From: Chthoniobacter sp.
Lineage (GTDB): Bacteria > Verrucomicrobiota > Verrucomicrobiia > Chthoniobacterales > Chthoniobacteraceae
DNA length: 5,525 nt
Direction of reading: 5' to 3'
Assembly (NCBI GenBank): GCA_025352865.1
Contig: JANXSB010000638.1
Coordinates: forward strand, 1 to 5,525
Made by a program: the position numbers and the translations under genes. Below are positions 1 through 5,525 of the stretch, piece after piece (the first letter of the stretch is position 1; the number at the start of each line of letters is the position of its first letter). Below the pieces are notes generated by a model. That model ran no database searches and was not told where the DNA came from. It was given only the letters and a program-made list of their open reading frames with translations.

Positions 1-5
1 TTTTT

Positions 6-662
6 CTACCGCTGCTGCGGCGGCACGAGCACCCACTGCATGCCGGCGGCATCGGCCGCGGCGATTCCCGTGGCGGTGTCCTCGAAGACGAGGCAGCGCT
101 CGGGCGCGACATTGAGACGAAGCGCGGCTTCGAGAAAGGGATCGGGCGCGGGCTTGCCGCGGTGGTAGTCCTCGGAGCAGACGATGGCGCTGAAAAGGTC
201 CGAGATGCCGAGCGCGCGGAGCGTGTTCATGACGATGCGGCGATGCCCGCCCGAGGCGACGGCGAGCGGTTTCACGCCGTGGTATTTCCGCGCGAGCGCG
301 ACCACGGGCTCGATGGCCGCGATCTCGTGGCTCATGGAAAGAAAGAGCGCCTCCTTGTGCTCGACGGTCGCGGCCACGGGCATGGCGTAGCCGTGGCGCT
401 CGTTGAGGATCTCGACGATGCGCGCGGTGGGCACGCCGCCGAGTTCGTAAAACATGGCCTCGGGAAACTCGCGCGCGTTTTCGCCGAGTGCCGTCTGCCA
501 CGCGCGGTAGTGCGTGGGCATGGTGTCGGCGAGGGTGCCGTCGCAGTCGAAGATGTAGGCGTCGAAGTCGCCGGGCGGGATGGTGAGGACTGGTGCGGGA
601 TGAGTGGCTGCGGACACGGGGCGGGAAAGTGCGCGGAGTGCGCGGGCGGTGGCAAGCGGCAA
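6..662 (-). CDS. HAD-superfamily hydrolase, YqaB/beta-phosphoglucomutase-like
   Basis: This is a cytoplasmic HAD-fold enzyme, probably a sugar-phosphate phosphatase or phosphomutase; the substrate cannot be read from sequence. All four HAD motifs are visible: motif I FDCDGTLADT with nucleophile D39 and acid/base D41, motif II ASGG (S137), motif III GKPAPDPF (K170) and motif IV FEDTATGI (E194, D195). The helical cap lies between motifs I and II (about 45-125), and the stretch DTMPTHYRAW after motif I resembles E. coli YqaB (fructose-1-phosphatase). Length (218 aa at most) fits the family. The start is uncertain: no ATG precedes motif I. The candidates are TTG at 660-662 and GTG at 615-617, neither with a convincing Shine-Dalgarno; the GTG start would give 203 aa and better match the usual short N-terminus. 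It lies immediately downstream of the rhodanese gene and is probably in one operon with it. The family is certain, the specificity is not. Confidence 0.9.
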   Translation of the reverse strand: MPLATARALRALSRPVSAATHPAPVLTIPPGDFDAYIFDCDGTLADTMPTHYRAWQTALGENAREFPEAMFYELGGVPTARIVEILNERHGYAMPVAATVEHKEALFLSMSHEIAAIEPVVALARKYHGVKPLAVASGGHRRIVMNTLRALGISDLFSAIVCSEDYHRGKPAPDPFLEAALRLNVAPERCLVFEDTATGIAAADAAGMQWVLVPPQQR

Positions 663-671
663 CTGCCGGTT

Positions 672-1064
672 TTACGCACCGGGCTCGGTTTTCTCGCCGG
701 CCTTTTTCCAGCCGATGATTCCGGGCGAGTAGTGCTGCACGTTGGTGTAGCCGAATTCGCGCGCTTTTTCGGCGGCGAAAGCGAAGGCGCCGCAGTTTTC
801 ATCGGCGCAGTAGGCCACGATGAGCGCGCCTTTGTCGGCGGGTAGTTTCGCCGCGATGTCTGCCTCGGCGGTTTCAAAATCGAGCGCGCCGGGAATGTGG
901 CCGGCCTTGTAGGTCTCGGTGCCGTTCACGTCGAGGAGCGTGACGCTTTTTTCCGCGATGGCCTTTTTCAAATCGGCGTGGCTGATGTGCGGGAATTTTT
1001 CCCCGGCCAGCGCCACGAGCGCCGTGAGGAGCAGCGTGCAGAGAAATGCGGTGAGTCGTTTCAT
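672..1064 (-). CDS. Exported single-domain rhodanese-like protein
   Basis: A 130-aa protein with an N-terminal signal peptide (MKR, then a hydrophobic run to about residue 20, likely cleaved after ALA before GEKFP), followed by one rhodanese domain. Domain hallmarks are LLDVNGTE near 43-50, the AGHIPGA motif near 54-60, the active-site loop YCADENCG with the presumed catalytic C86 and a second cysteine C91, and the terminal GYTNVQHYSPGIIGWKKAG. Rhodanese domains carry sulfur or other thiol chemistry on the catalytic cysteine; here the protein would act in the periplasm or outside the cell. The sulfur donor and acceptor are unknown. I chose the ATG at 1062-1064; a GTG at 1083-1085 in the same frame would add seven polar residues before the signal peptide and is less likely. 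A purine run (AAAGAAAG) lies about 7 nt upstream of the ATG. It is followed by the HAD gene, likely in the same transcript. Confidence 0.88.
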   Translation of the reverse strand: MKRLTAFLCTLLLTALVALAGEKFPHISHADLKKAIAEKSVTLLDVNGTETYKAGHIPGALDFETAEADIAAKLPADKGALIVAYCADENCGAFAFAAEKAREFGYTNVQHYSPGIIGWKKAGEKTEPGA

Positions 1065-1203
1065 GGAGGCGCTTTCTTTAACCACGGATTTCGCGGATTC
1101 AACCGGGACGCCGGATTTTCTTTTGCGCCACCCCGCCTCCGCTGGTAGCTAAAAGCCCTGCCGGCGCGCGACCCTCACTTTCTCACTCCCACCCAAAGCT
1201 CCT
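1065..1203. other. Divergent intergenic region with short degenerate repeat
   Basis: These 139 bp separate the minus-strand rhodanese/HAD pair from the plus-strand lipid run, so promoters for both directions should lie here. I found no convincing sigma70 pair. The best minus-strand candidate is TTGAAT and TTAAAG with a 15-bp spacer ending about 7 nt from the rhodanese ATG, which is too poor and too close to call. A short two-unit repeat, ACGGATTTC (1084-1092) followed by GCGGATTCA (1093-1101), sits next to the rhodanese start. Confidence 0.5.
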
Positions 1204-3003
1204 ATGGCCGACATCAAATTCCACTGCCCCGAATGCGATCAGAAGATCCTCGTGGACGACAGCGCCGCCGGCATGCAGATCGACTGCCCGAGCTGCCGCA
1301 GCGCGCTGCTCATCCCGGCGCAGGCCGGCGTGGTCGCGCAGATCGTGACGCGGCGGCAGCAGCTCGTGGGCGCGGGCGCGGCGGGTAGCGCGTACGAGGA
1401 GCTGGATCGCAAGCAGCGCGAGCTGACCGTGGCGCTCGACGAGGCGGCAAAACTCCGCGCTGAAAGCGACCGCGCGAAAACCGAGGTGAACCGCCTGCGC
1501 GATGATCTCGCCGCCACCGCGCGCGAGCGGGACGGATTGCGCGCGACGGGCCTGGAAGTCAACCGGCTCAAGGACGAGGAAATGCGCTTCATCATCGAGC
1601 TGGAAAAGACGCGCGAGGAACTCACGCGCGAGCGCCAGGAACGCGAGACGCTCGCCAGCCGCCTCGCCGCGCAGGAAACCGCAGCTCCAAAAACGGAAGG
1701 AGCGGAACAAGATCAGCTCGCCAGGATTTCCACCGAACGCGGCGCACTCCAGGCGCAGCTCGCCGAACTGCAGCGGCAGCTCGAAATCGAACACATGAAG
1801 GCGGCGAAGCACGTCGAGCGGGTGGCCGCGGTGGAGCGCGAACGCGAGGAACTCCGCGATCACCTGACCGCCGCGGGCGAGTCTTCGGCCAACTTCGGCG
1901 CGCTGCAAAATGACCTGGCGAAACTGCGCGGCGAACTCGACGCGACGGCGAAATCGCTCGCGACGGCGAAAGCCGAGGCGGATTGGTCGGCGCAGAATCT
2001 CGCGGAAGTGCGGAAGAATCTGGAGGCCATCAGCATCGAGCGCGACGAGGCGCGCAAGCAGGTGGCCGACCGCGAAGCGGCTCTGCAAAAGGCTTCGCTG
2101 ACCATGGAGGCGGCGAAGAACGAACTCGCCCGGCTGAAGCAGGACGCCGCCGAGGCCATCGCAGAACACGAAAAGACCAGGGGTGCCCACACCGAGGCGA
2201 ACGAGGAGGCGAAGGACTTGCAGGCGCGCGTGGACGGACTGCTCGACAGCCTGCACCAGCGCGAGCGCGAGGTGGCCGACGCCGCCAAGGCGCTCGACGC
2301 CGCCAAGGCCGCAGGCACGGCGCTGCGCGACCAGCTCGCGGAAAAGGACGCCGCGGTGGAGGCTGCGCAGAAGCGGATCGCGGAACTGCAAACGGCCATC
2401 GCCACCGCTGCCGCCGCGCACGATCAGCTCAAGGGATCGGCTGCCGATTTGCAGGCCACGCGGAAGGAACTCGCGGAACTTCGCGAGGCCGCTCAGGCGG
2501 CCGGTGGCGAGCGGCAGAAAGTGGCCGCGAACGTCGCCGCGAAGGATGCGGAACTTCGCGACGCCCTTGCAAAAATCGCGCAGGCGCAGGAGCAGGAAAA
2601 AGCCCGGCGCGCGCGCACCGGGGAAGTGGAGAAAGCCCTCGCGGCGGCGCAGGAAAAAAGCCAGGCACTCGCCGGTGAATGCGACCGGCTTTCCGCGAAT
2701 CTCGCCAAGGTGAACACGGAACTTGGCGTGGCGTCGGAGCAACTCCGGCAGGCCCGCAGCGAGCGCGAGGCGGTGAAATCGTCCGCGGGTTCGATCGAAA
2801 TTCAGCTCGAGCAGGGGCTCGATCATCTGCACGCCGTAGAGTCCGAGCGCGACGCGCTCAAGTCCGAACTCGAAGCCGTCAAGGCCGGGCTCGAACGCGC
2901 CAAGCAGCATGTCAACGTGCTGCAATCGCGGCGCGACCAGATGCGCGATGAAATCGCGCGCCTGAAGGTGGCGCTCGGGCAGGCCCCGGACGCCATCGGA
3001 TAA
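1204..3003 (+). CDS. Zinc-ribbon plus long coiled-coil protein, function unknown
   Basis: A 599-aa soluble protein with two parts. The N-terminus (residues 4-38) is a small zinc ribbon: C8-P-E-C11 and C28-P-S-C31, with a 16-residue spacer, followed by LLIP. Residues about 62-590 are almost entirely charged heptad-like helix rich in Ala, Glu, Arg, Lys, Gln and Leu; there is no proline between P162 and P594, which implies a nearly uninterrupted coiled coil tens of nanometres long. No signal peptide or membrane segment is seen, so it is probably cytoplasmic. Such ribbons often bind zinc and mediate protein or nucleic-acid contacts, but nothing here identifies a partner. The ATG start places the ribbon at the extreme N-terminus; the upstream sequence CCCAAAGCTCCT has no good Shine-Dalgarno. 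It is the first plus-strand gene and ends 34 nt before the small membrane protein. Automatic labels such as SMC or myosin-like would reflect composition only. Confidence 0.9.
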   Translation: MADIKFHCPECDQKILVDDSAAGMQIDCPSCRSALLIPAQAGVVAQIVTRRQQLVGAGAAGSAYEELDRKQRELTVALDEAAKLRAESDRAKTEVNRLRDDLAATARERDGLRATGLEVNRLKDEEMRFIIELEKTREELTRERQERETLASRLAAQETAAPKTEGAEQDQLARISTERGALQAQLAELQRQLEIEHMKAAKHVERVAAVEREREELRDHLTAAGESSANFGALQNDLAKLRGELDATAKSLATAKAEADWSAQNLAEVRKNLEAISIERDEARKQVADREAALQKASLTMEAAKNELARLKQDAAEAIAEHEKTRGAHTEANEEAKDLQARVDGLLDSLHQREREVADAAKALDAAKAAGTALRDQLAEKDAAVEAAQKRIAELQTAIATAAAAHDQLKGSAADLQATRKELAELREAAQAAGGERQKVAANVAAKDAELRDALAKIAQAQEQEKARRARTGEVEKALAAAQEKSQALAGECDRLSANLAKVNTELGVASEQLRQARSEREAVKSSAGSIEIQLEQGLDHLHAVESERDALKSELEAVKAGLERAKQHVNVLQSRRDQMRDEIARLKVALGQAPDAIG

Positions 3004-3037
3004 AGCCGCGCGCGCCACTTTGCGCGCCTTGCACCCG

Positions 3038-3385
3038 ATGAAAACGCCGCTCCTTTCCATCGTCTTTTTTCTCCTCGCGTCCTTCTTCGGCGCGCTCGGC
3101 CAGTTTCTTTACAAGACGGGCGCAGAGCGAGCGACGGGCGGGCTGATGAGCTACCTCGCGAATGCGCGGCTCATCGGCGGCGTGGCGTGCTATGCCGCGG
3201 TCATGGTGCTCTTCGTCGCCGCTTTCAAAAAAGGCGGCGCGCTGACGACGCTCTACCCCGTGTATGCGACGACGTTCATCTTCGCCGCGCTCATCGCGCT
3301 CTGGGCCTACGGCACGCCGATCAAACCGGCGAACGTCGGCGGCATGGCGCTGCTCATCGCCGGCATGTATTTCATGGGGCGCTGA
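3038..3385 (+). CDS. Small four-helix membrane protein, half-EamA/SMR-like transporter
   Basis: A 115-aa inner-membrane protein with four predicted helices (about 5-25, 44-63, 69-91, 98-113). The first helix ends in GQFLYKTGA, the third carries LYPVYAT, and the fourth has GGMALLIAGMY, the pattern of single-repeat EamA and small multidrug resistance proteins, which work as dimers. The membrane glutamate of EmrE-type drug exporters is absent: by aligning the conserved G and K at the end of helix 1 the position is G18, and the only acidic residue in the protein is E30 in a loop. A lipid-linked substrate, as for ArnE/ArnF flippases, is therefore at least as plausible as drug export, but this is inference. 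I chose ATG 3038; an in-frame TTG at 3020 would only add MRALHP. Its TGA is 2 nt before the phosphatidyltransferase ATG, so the two are almost certainly co-expressed. Confidence 0.85.
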   Translation: MKTPLLSIVFFLLASFFGALGQFLYKTGAERATGGLMSYLANARLIGGVACYAAVMVLFVAAFKKGGALTTLYPVYATTFIFAALIALWAYGTPIKPANVGGMALLIAGMYFMGR

Positions 3386-3387
3386 CG

Positions 3388-4059
3388 ATGCCGACCGAAC
3401 CCGCCGGACGCCGCCCGCTCAAGACGCGCGAGTGGCCATTTTTCAAAAACCTCGCCGCCCGTCTCGCGCGCGGCGGGGCGACGCCGAACGCGATTTCCTT
3501 CGCGAGCATCGTCTGCGGATGCTGTGCCGGAGCCGCTTTGGCGGCCACAGCGCATTTCGACGGGTGGCTGCTGCGCGCGCGCTGGCTGGGCGCGGCGGTG
3601 AGCATTCAGCTCCGGCTCATCGCCAATCTGCTCGACGGCATGGTTGCCGTCGAAGGCCGCAAAGGCGGGCCGACCGGCGACCTGTGGAATGAAGCGCCCG
3701 ATCGCGTTTCGGACGCGGCGATTTTCATCGGCGCGGGCTGCGCCACGGGCAGCGCACCCGTACTCGGATTTGCGGCGGCGCTGGTTGCTGTGTTCGTGGC
3801 GTATGTGCGCGCGCTCGGCGCGAGCGTGGGCGCGGGGCAGTGCTTCCTCGGCCCGATGGCGAAGCCGCAGCGCATGGCACTGATGACCGGCGTGTGTGTA
3901 ATCACCGCCGCGGCACCGGTGTATCCCACCGCCATCGGCGAGCAGCCTTTGCCCGCGGTAGCAATCGCGCTGTGGATCGTGATCGTAGGCGGCATCTTCA
4001 CCGCGTGGCGGCGGCTGGCTTTCATTGCGGATTTCCTGCGGAAAAAATCGAACCCATGA
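3388..4059 (+). CDS. CDP-alcohol phosphatidyltransferase, YnbA-like
   Basis: A 223-aa integral membrane enzyme expected to displace CMP from CDP-diacylglycerol with an alcohol acceptor to form a phospholipid. The family signature D-x2-D-G-x2-A-R...G-x3-D-x3-D is present in altered form: N80-L-L-D83-G84-M-V-A87-V88, then N101-E-A-P-D105-R-V-S-D109. D83, D105 and D109, needed for metal binding and catalysis, remain, while the first Asp is Asn, the Arg is Val and the Gly is Asn. As I recall, E. coli YnbA and relatives share both Asn changes, so this is probably a subfamily trait rather than decay. Upstream, GGATPNAIS (29-37) matches the T-x-N-x-[IL]-[ST] entry to helix 1; five or six membrane segments follow. 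The ATG is 2 nt after the preceding stop, with GGGG 8 nt upstream as a weak ribosome site. The open frame extends further upstream, but only as overlap with the small membrane protein. The alcohol acceptor is unknown. Confidence 0.9.
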   Translation: MPTEPAGRRPLKTREWPFFKNLAARLARGGATPNAISFASIVCGCCAGAALAATAHFDGWLLRARWLGAAVSIQLRLIANLLDGMVAVEGRKGGPTGDLWNEAPDRVSDAAIFIGAGCATGSAPVLGFAAALVAVFVAYVRALGASVGAGQCFLGPMAKPQRMALMTGVCVITAAAPVYPTAIGEQPLPAVAIALWIVIVGGIFTAWRRLAFIADFLRKKSNP

Positions 4060-5024
4060 TCTTCGGAATGCACCCCGTCAGTTTTTGGATCGTCGTCAGC
4101 ATCGCCGCCGTACTCGCGATCACGCCGCTCATTTTCCTCGTACTCGACAAGGCCGGCAAGCTGACGCCCGCGCTGCGCACCGATGTCTGGACGCGCTACA
4201 AATCCTGGCTCGTGCTCGCGCCGCTGATGATCGTCCCGCTCGTCGCCGGGCGGCTGTCCGCAATCCTCGGCGTGGGCGTGCTCGGCGCGCTGTGCTACCG
4301 CGAGTTTGCGCGGGCGACGGGGCTGTTTCGCGAGCGTCTCGTCAGCGCGCTCGTGGCGCTCGGCATCGTGCTCGTGTCCTTCGCCATCGCCGACAACTGG
4401 CTCGGCTTTTTCGACGCGCTGATGTCGCTCGTCGTCTGCGCGGTCGTCATCTTTTCGCTCTTCTCCGATCAGCCGAAGGGCTACATCCAGCGCGTCGCGC
4501 TCGGCGTGCTCGCGTTCATGTTTTTCGGCGTGAGCCTCGGCCACTTTTCCTTCCTCGCGAATGACCGGCTCGGCACGCCGCTCCAGCTCTCGATCCTCGT
4601 CTGCATCGAGCTGAACGACATCTTCGCCTACTGCACCGGCAAGACATTCGGGCGGCGCAAACTTTCGCCGAACACGAGCCCGAACAAAACCCTCGGCGGT
4701 GCGCTCGGCGCGGCGGTGCTGACCACGGCGCTCTTTGCCACGCTCGGGCATTTCATTTTCAAAAACACCGCGCTCGACCGCGTCGTGCATCTCGTCCCGC
4801 TCGGGCTGCTCGTCTCGCTCACCGGGCAGTGGGGCGACCTCGTCATGTCCAGCATCAAGCGCGACCTCGGCATCAAGGACATGGCCGCGACCATCCCCGG
4901 CCACGGTGGCCTGCTCGACCGCTTCGACAGCCTGATCTTTGTCGGTCCGGCGATGTTCCATTACCTCGCTTATTTCGGCGGTCTGAGCCTCGACTTGTCG
5001 GCGCGCATCTTCACCGGGCACTGA
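4056..5024 (+). CDS. cdsA: Phosphatidate cytidylyltransferase (CDP-diacylglycerol synthase), YnbB-like
   Basis: A 322-aa integral membrane enzyme that makes CDP-diacylglycerol from CTP and phosphatidic acid, the substrate of the phosphatidyltransferase before it. The C-terminal CDS signature is intact: S265-S-I-K268-R269, then G-I-K274-D275, then PGHGGLLDR (281-289) and D291. Another conserved block is E185-L-N-D-I-F-A-Y followed by GRRKLSPNTSPNKTLGG (199-215). About eight hydrophobic segments span residues 8-30, 51-81, 96-112, 119-137, 146-166, 172-192, 213-235 and 245-262, with a last one near 293-310. The ELND rather than the commoner N-D-x-x-A-Y/D-T context, and the overall layout, resemble E. 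coli YnbB as I recall it. The ATG overlaps the preceding TGA (ATGA), indicating translational coupling. The frame is open back to 3840, but that part lies inside the previous gene in another frame; ATG 4068 is a possible later start. Whether this is the only CdsA in the genome cannot be told. Confidence 0.93.
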   Translation: MIFGMHPVSFWIVVSIAAVLAITPLIFLVLDKAGKLTPALRTDVWTRYKSWLVLAPLMIVPLVAGRLSAILGVGVLGALCYREFARATGLFRERLVSALVALGIVLVSFAIADNWLGFFDALMSLVVCAVVIFSLFSDQPKGYIQRVALGVLAFMFFGVSLGHFSFLANDRLGTPLQLSILVCIELNDIFAYCTGKTFGRRKLSPNTSPNKTLGGALGAAVLTTALFATLGHFIFKNTALDRVVHLVPLGLLVSLTGQWGDLVMSSIKRDLGIKDMAATIPGHGGLLDRFDSLIFVGPAMFHYLAYFGGLSLDLSARIFTGH

Positions 5025-5030
5025 CATGTT

Positions 5031-5123
5031 CGTAATCTTAATCCTAATCGTAATCGTAATCCCCTCCGCCCATCCGTTGCGGCTTCCAGCCGCCGATTAC
5101 GATTAGGATTACGATTAAGAATC
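5031..5123. repeat. Imperfect inverted repeat of GATTAN hexamers
   Basis: The left arm has five tandem hexamers CGTAAT, CTTAAT, CCTAAT, CGTAAT, CGTAAT (5031-5060); the right arm has four units GATTAC, GATTAG, GATTAC, GATTAA (5095-5118) followed by G and AATC. Arms 5037-5061 and 5095-5119 pair at 23 of 25 positions (C5044-C5112 and G5050-G5106 mismatch). The 33-nt centre (5062-5094) holds a smaller perfect hairpin, GCGGC-TTCCA-GCCGC (5079-5093). The AT-rich arms contrast sharply with the GC-rich surroundings. It begins 6 nt after the cytidylyltransferase stop and ends 6 nt before the acyltransferase ATG. There is no T-tract after the stem, so an intrinsic terminator is not clear; a mobile palindromic repeat or an RNA processing site is also possible. 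Confidence 0.85.
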
Positions 5124-5129
5124 AAAGCG

Positions 5130-5525
5130 ATGGACGAGTGGAAATACCAACCAGCCGGAGATCAAGGACTGGAGCCGACGGCGAGCTTTCGCAGCCTGAA
5201 GCGCGAGGCCGGGCTCATCGCCTCGATGACGCAGGCCGCGTGGCGCGTGGCGGTGCGCGCGTATCTGCGCGGCTACCACCGGTTGCGCGTGGAAGGCGTG
5301 GAGCACATCCCGGCGAAACCGCCCTTCGTGATGATCGCGAACCACTCCAGCCATCTCGATGTGCTCACGCTCGGCGCGGCGCTGCCGTGGCGGCTGCGGC
5401 GGCACGCCTTTCCCATCGCCGCGGGCGATGTCTTTTTTGAAACGCCCGCCGTCTCCGCCTTCTCCGCGATGATGCTGAACGCGCTGCCCATGTGGCGCAA
5501 ACGCTGCGGCTCCCACGCCATGCAG
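5130..5525 (+). CDS. Lysophospholipid (1-acylglycerol-3-phosphate) acyltransferase, PlsC-type, 3' truncated by window
   Basis: The first 132 residues of a membrane-associated acyltransferase, open to the window edge. Motif I, NHSSHLD (N71 to D77, H-x4-D with catalytic H72), is complete and preceded by HIPAKPPFVMIA, the usual lead-in strand. Block II is represented by NALPMWRKR (117-125). Motif III (the EGTR-type region) would lie beyond the window. Enzymes of this family acylate lyso-phosphatidic acid or related lysolipids using acyl-CoA or acyl-ACP, which would supply phosphatidic acid to the cytidylyltransferase upstream. I chose ATG 5130 because the N-terminal W-K-Y-Q-P-A-x-D segment looks like the start of acyltransferases found beside YnbA/YnbB-like genes as I recall them; ATG 5226 is an alternative. 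The gene follows the inverted repeat by 6 nt, with no clear Shine-Dalgarno (AAAG only). The first 16 codons use CCA, GGA and CAA, rarer in the neighbours. Confidence 0.87.
   Translation, partial: MDEWKYQPAGDQGLEPTASFRSLKREAGLIASMTQAAWRVAVRAYLRGYHRLRVEGVEHIPAKPPFVMIANHSSHLDVLTLGAALPWRLRRHAFPIAAGDVFFETPAVSAFSAMMLNALPMWRKRCGSHAMQ

Noticed and set aside
162..845. A 227-codon plus-strand open frame over the HAD and rhodanese genes
   Set aside because: It is antisense to two genes with complete catalytic motifs, and its Gly/Val/Arg/His-rich translation shows no family resemblance.
1026..1064. Lipoprotein signal in the rhodanese (Cys at residue 9)
   Set aside because: The cysteine lies at the beginning of the hydrophobic segment, without enough hydrophobic residues before it; the segment continues to an ALA-type signal peptidase I site.
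1125..1155. Plus-strand sigma70-like pair TTGCGC and TAGCTA with a 17-bp spacer
   Set aside because: Only 3 of 6 and 2 of 6 positions match consensus, which is no better than chance.
3010..3027. GCGCGC-CACTTT-GCGCGC hairpin between the coiled-coil gene and the small membrane gene as a terminator
   Set aside because: GCGCGC is self-complementary and very common in this DNA, and there is no T-tract after the stem, so chance explains it.
1183..3060. A 625-codon open frame on the minus strand opposite the coiled-coil gene
   Set aside because: It is in the same codon register as the sense gene, so it stays open simply because that gene avoids TTA, CTA and TCA codons, as GC-rich genomes do. The product is Arg/Leu-rich with no recognisable domain, while the sense protein has a zinc ribbon and coherent coiled coil.
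3606..5027. A 473-codon open frame on the minus strand opposite the two lipid enzymes
   Set aside because: It mirrors the codon register of the cytidylyltransferase and runs across two genes with clear motifs; its highly charged His/Arg/Glu/Asp-rich product has no domain signature.

Overview
The window is GC-rich, densely coded bacterial DNA. Zinc-ribbon/coiled-coil protein, short intergenic regions, poor Shine-Dalgarno signals and low-complexity GATTAN-type intergenic repeats together suggest a Verrucomicrobia-like organism (perhaps Opitutales). That placement is an inference from style; no rRNA or phylogenetic marker is present.

Layout. The left part (1-1064) is a minus-strand pair: a short exported rhodanese-domain protein followed 9 to 54 nt later by a HAD-superfamily phosphatase/phosphomutase of the YqaB/beta-phosphoglucomutase type. 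A 139-bp divergent intergenic region (1065-1203) separates it from a plus-strand run that continues past the right edge. That run comprises (i) a 599-residue protein with an N-terminal four-cysteine zinc ribbon and a very long coiled coil, (ii) a 115-residue, four-helix half-EamA/SMR-like membrane protein, (iii) a CDP-alcohol phosphatidyltransferase, (iv) a CdsA-type phosphatidate cytidylyltransferase, and (v) the 5' part of a PlsC-type lysophospholipid acyltransferase cut by the window end.

How the genes fit together. The last three make a compact phospholipid module: the acyltransferase could make phosphatidic acid from lyso-PA, the cytidylyltransferase turns phosphatidic acid into CDP-diacylglycerol, and the phosphatidyltransferase replaces CMP with an alcohol head group. 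The phosphatidyltransferase and cytidylyltransferase overlap by 4 nt (ATGA), and the small membrane protein ends 2 nt before the phosphatidyltransferase, so these three are very probably co-transcribed and translationally coupled. Both lipid enzymes resemble the accessory E. coli YnbA/YnbB pair more than housekeeping PgsA/PssA and CdsA, so this is probably a second, specialised lipid pathway of unknown head group.

The most unusual non-coding element is a 93-nt inverted repeat built from GATTAN hexamers (5031-5123), lying exactly between the cytidylyltransferase and acyltransferase genes. No RNA genes, CRISPR arrays, insertion sequences or phage genes were seen.
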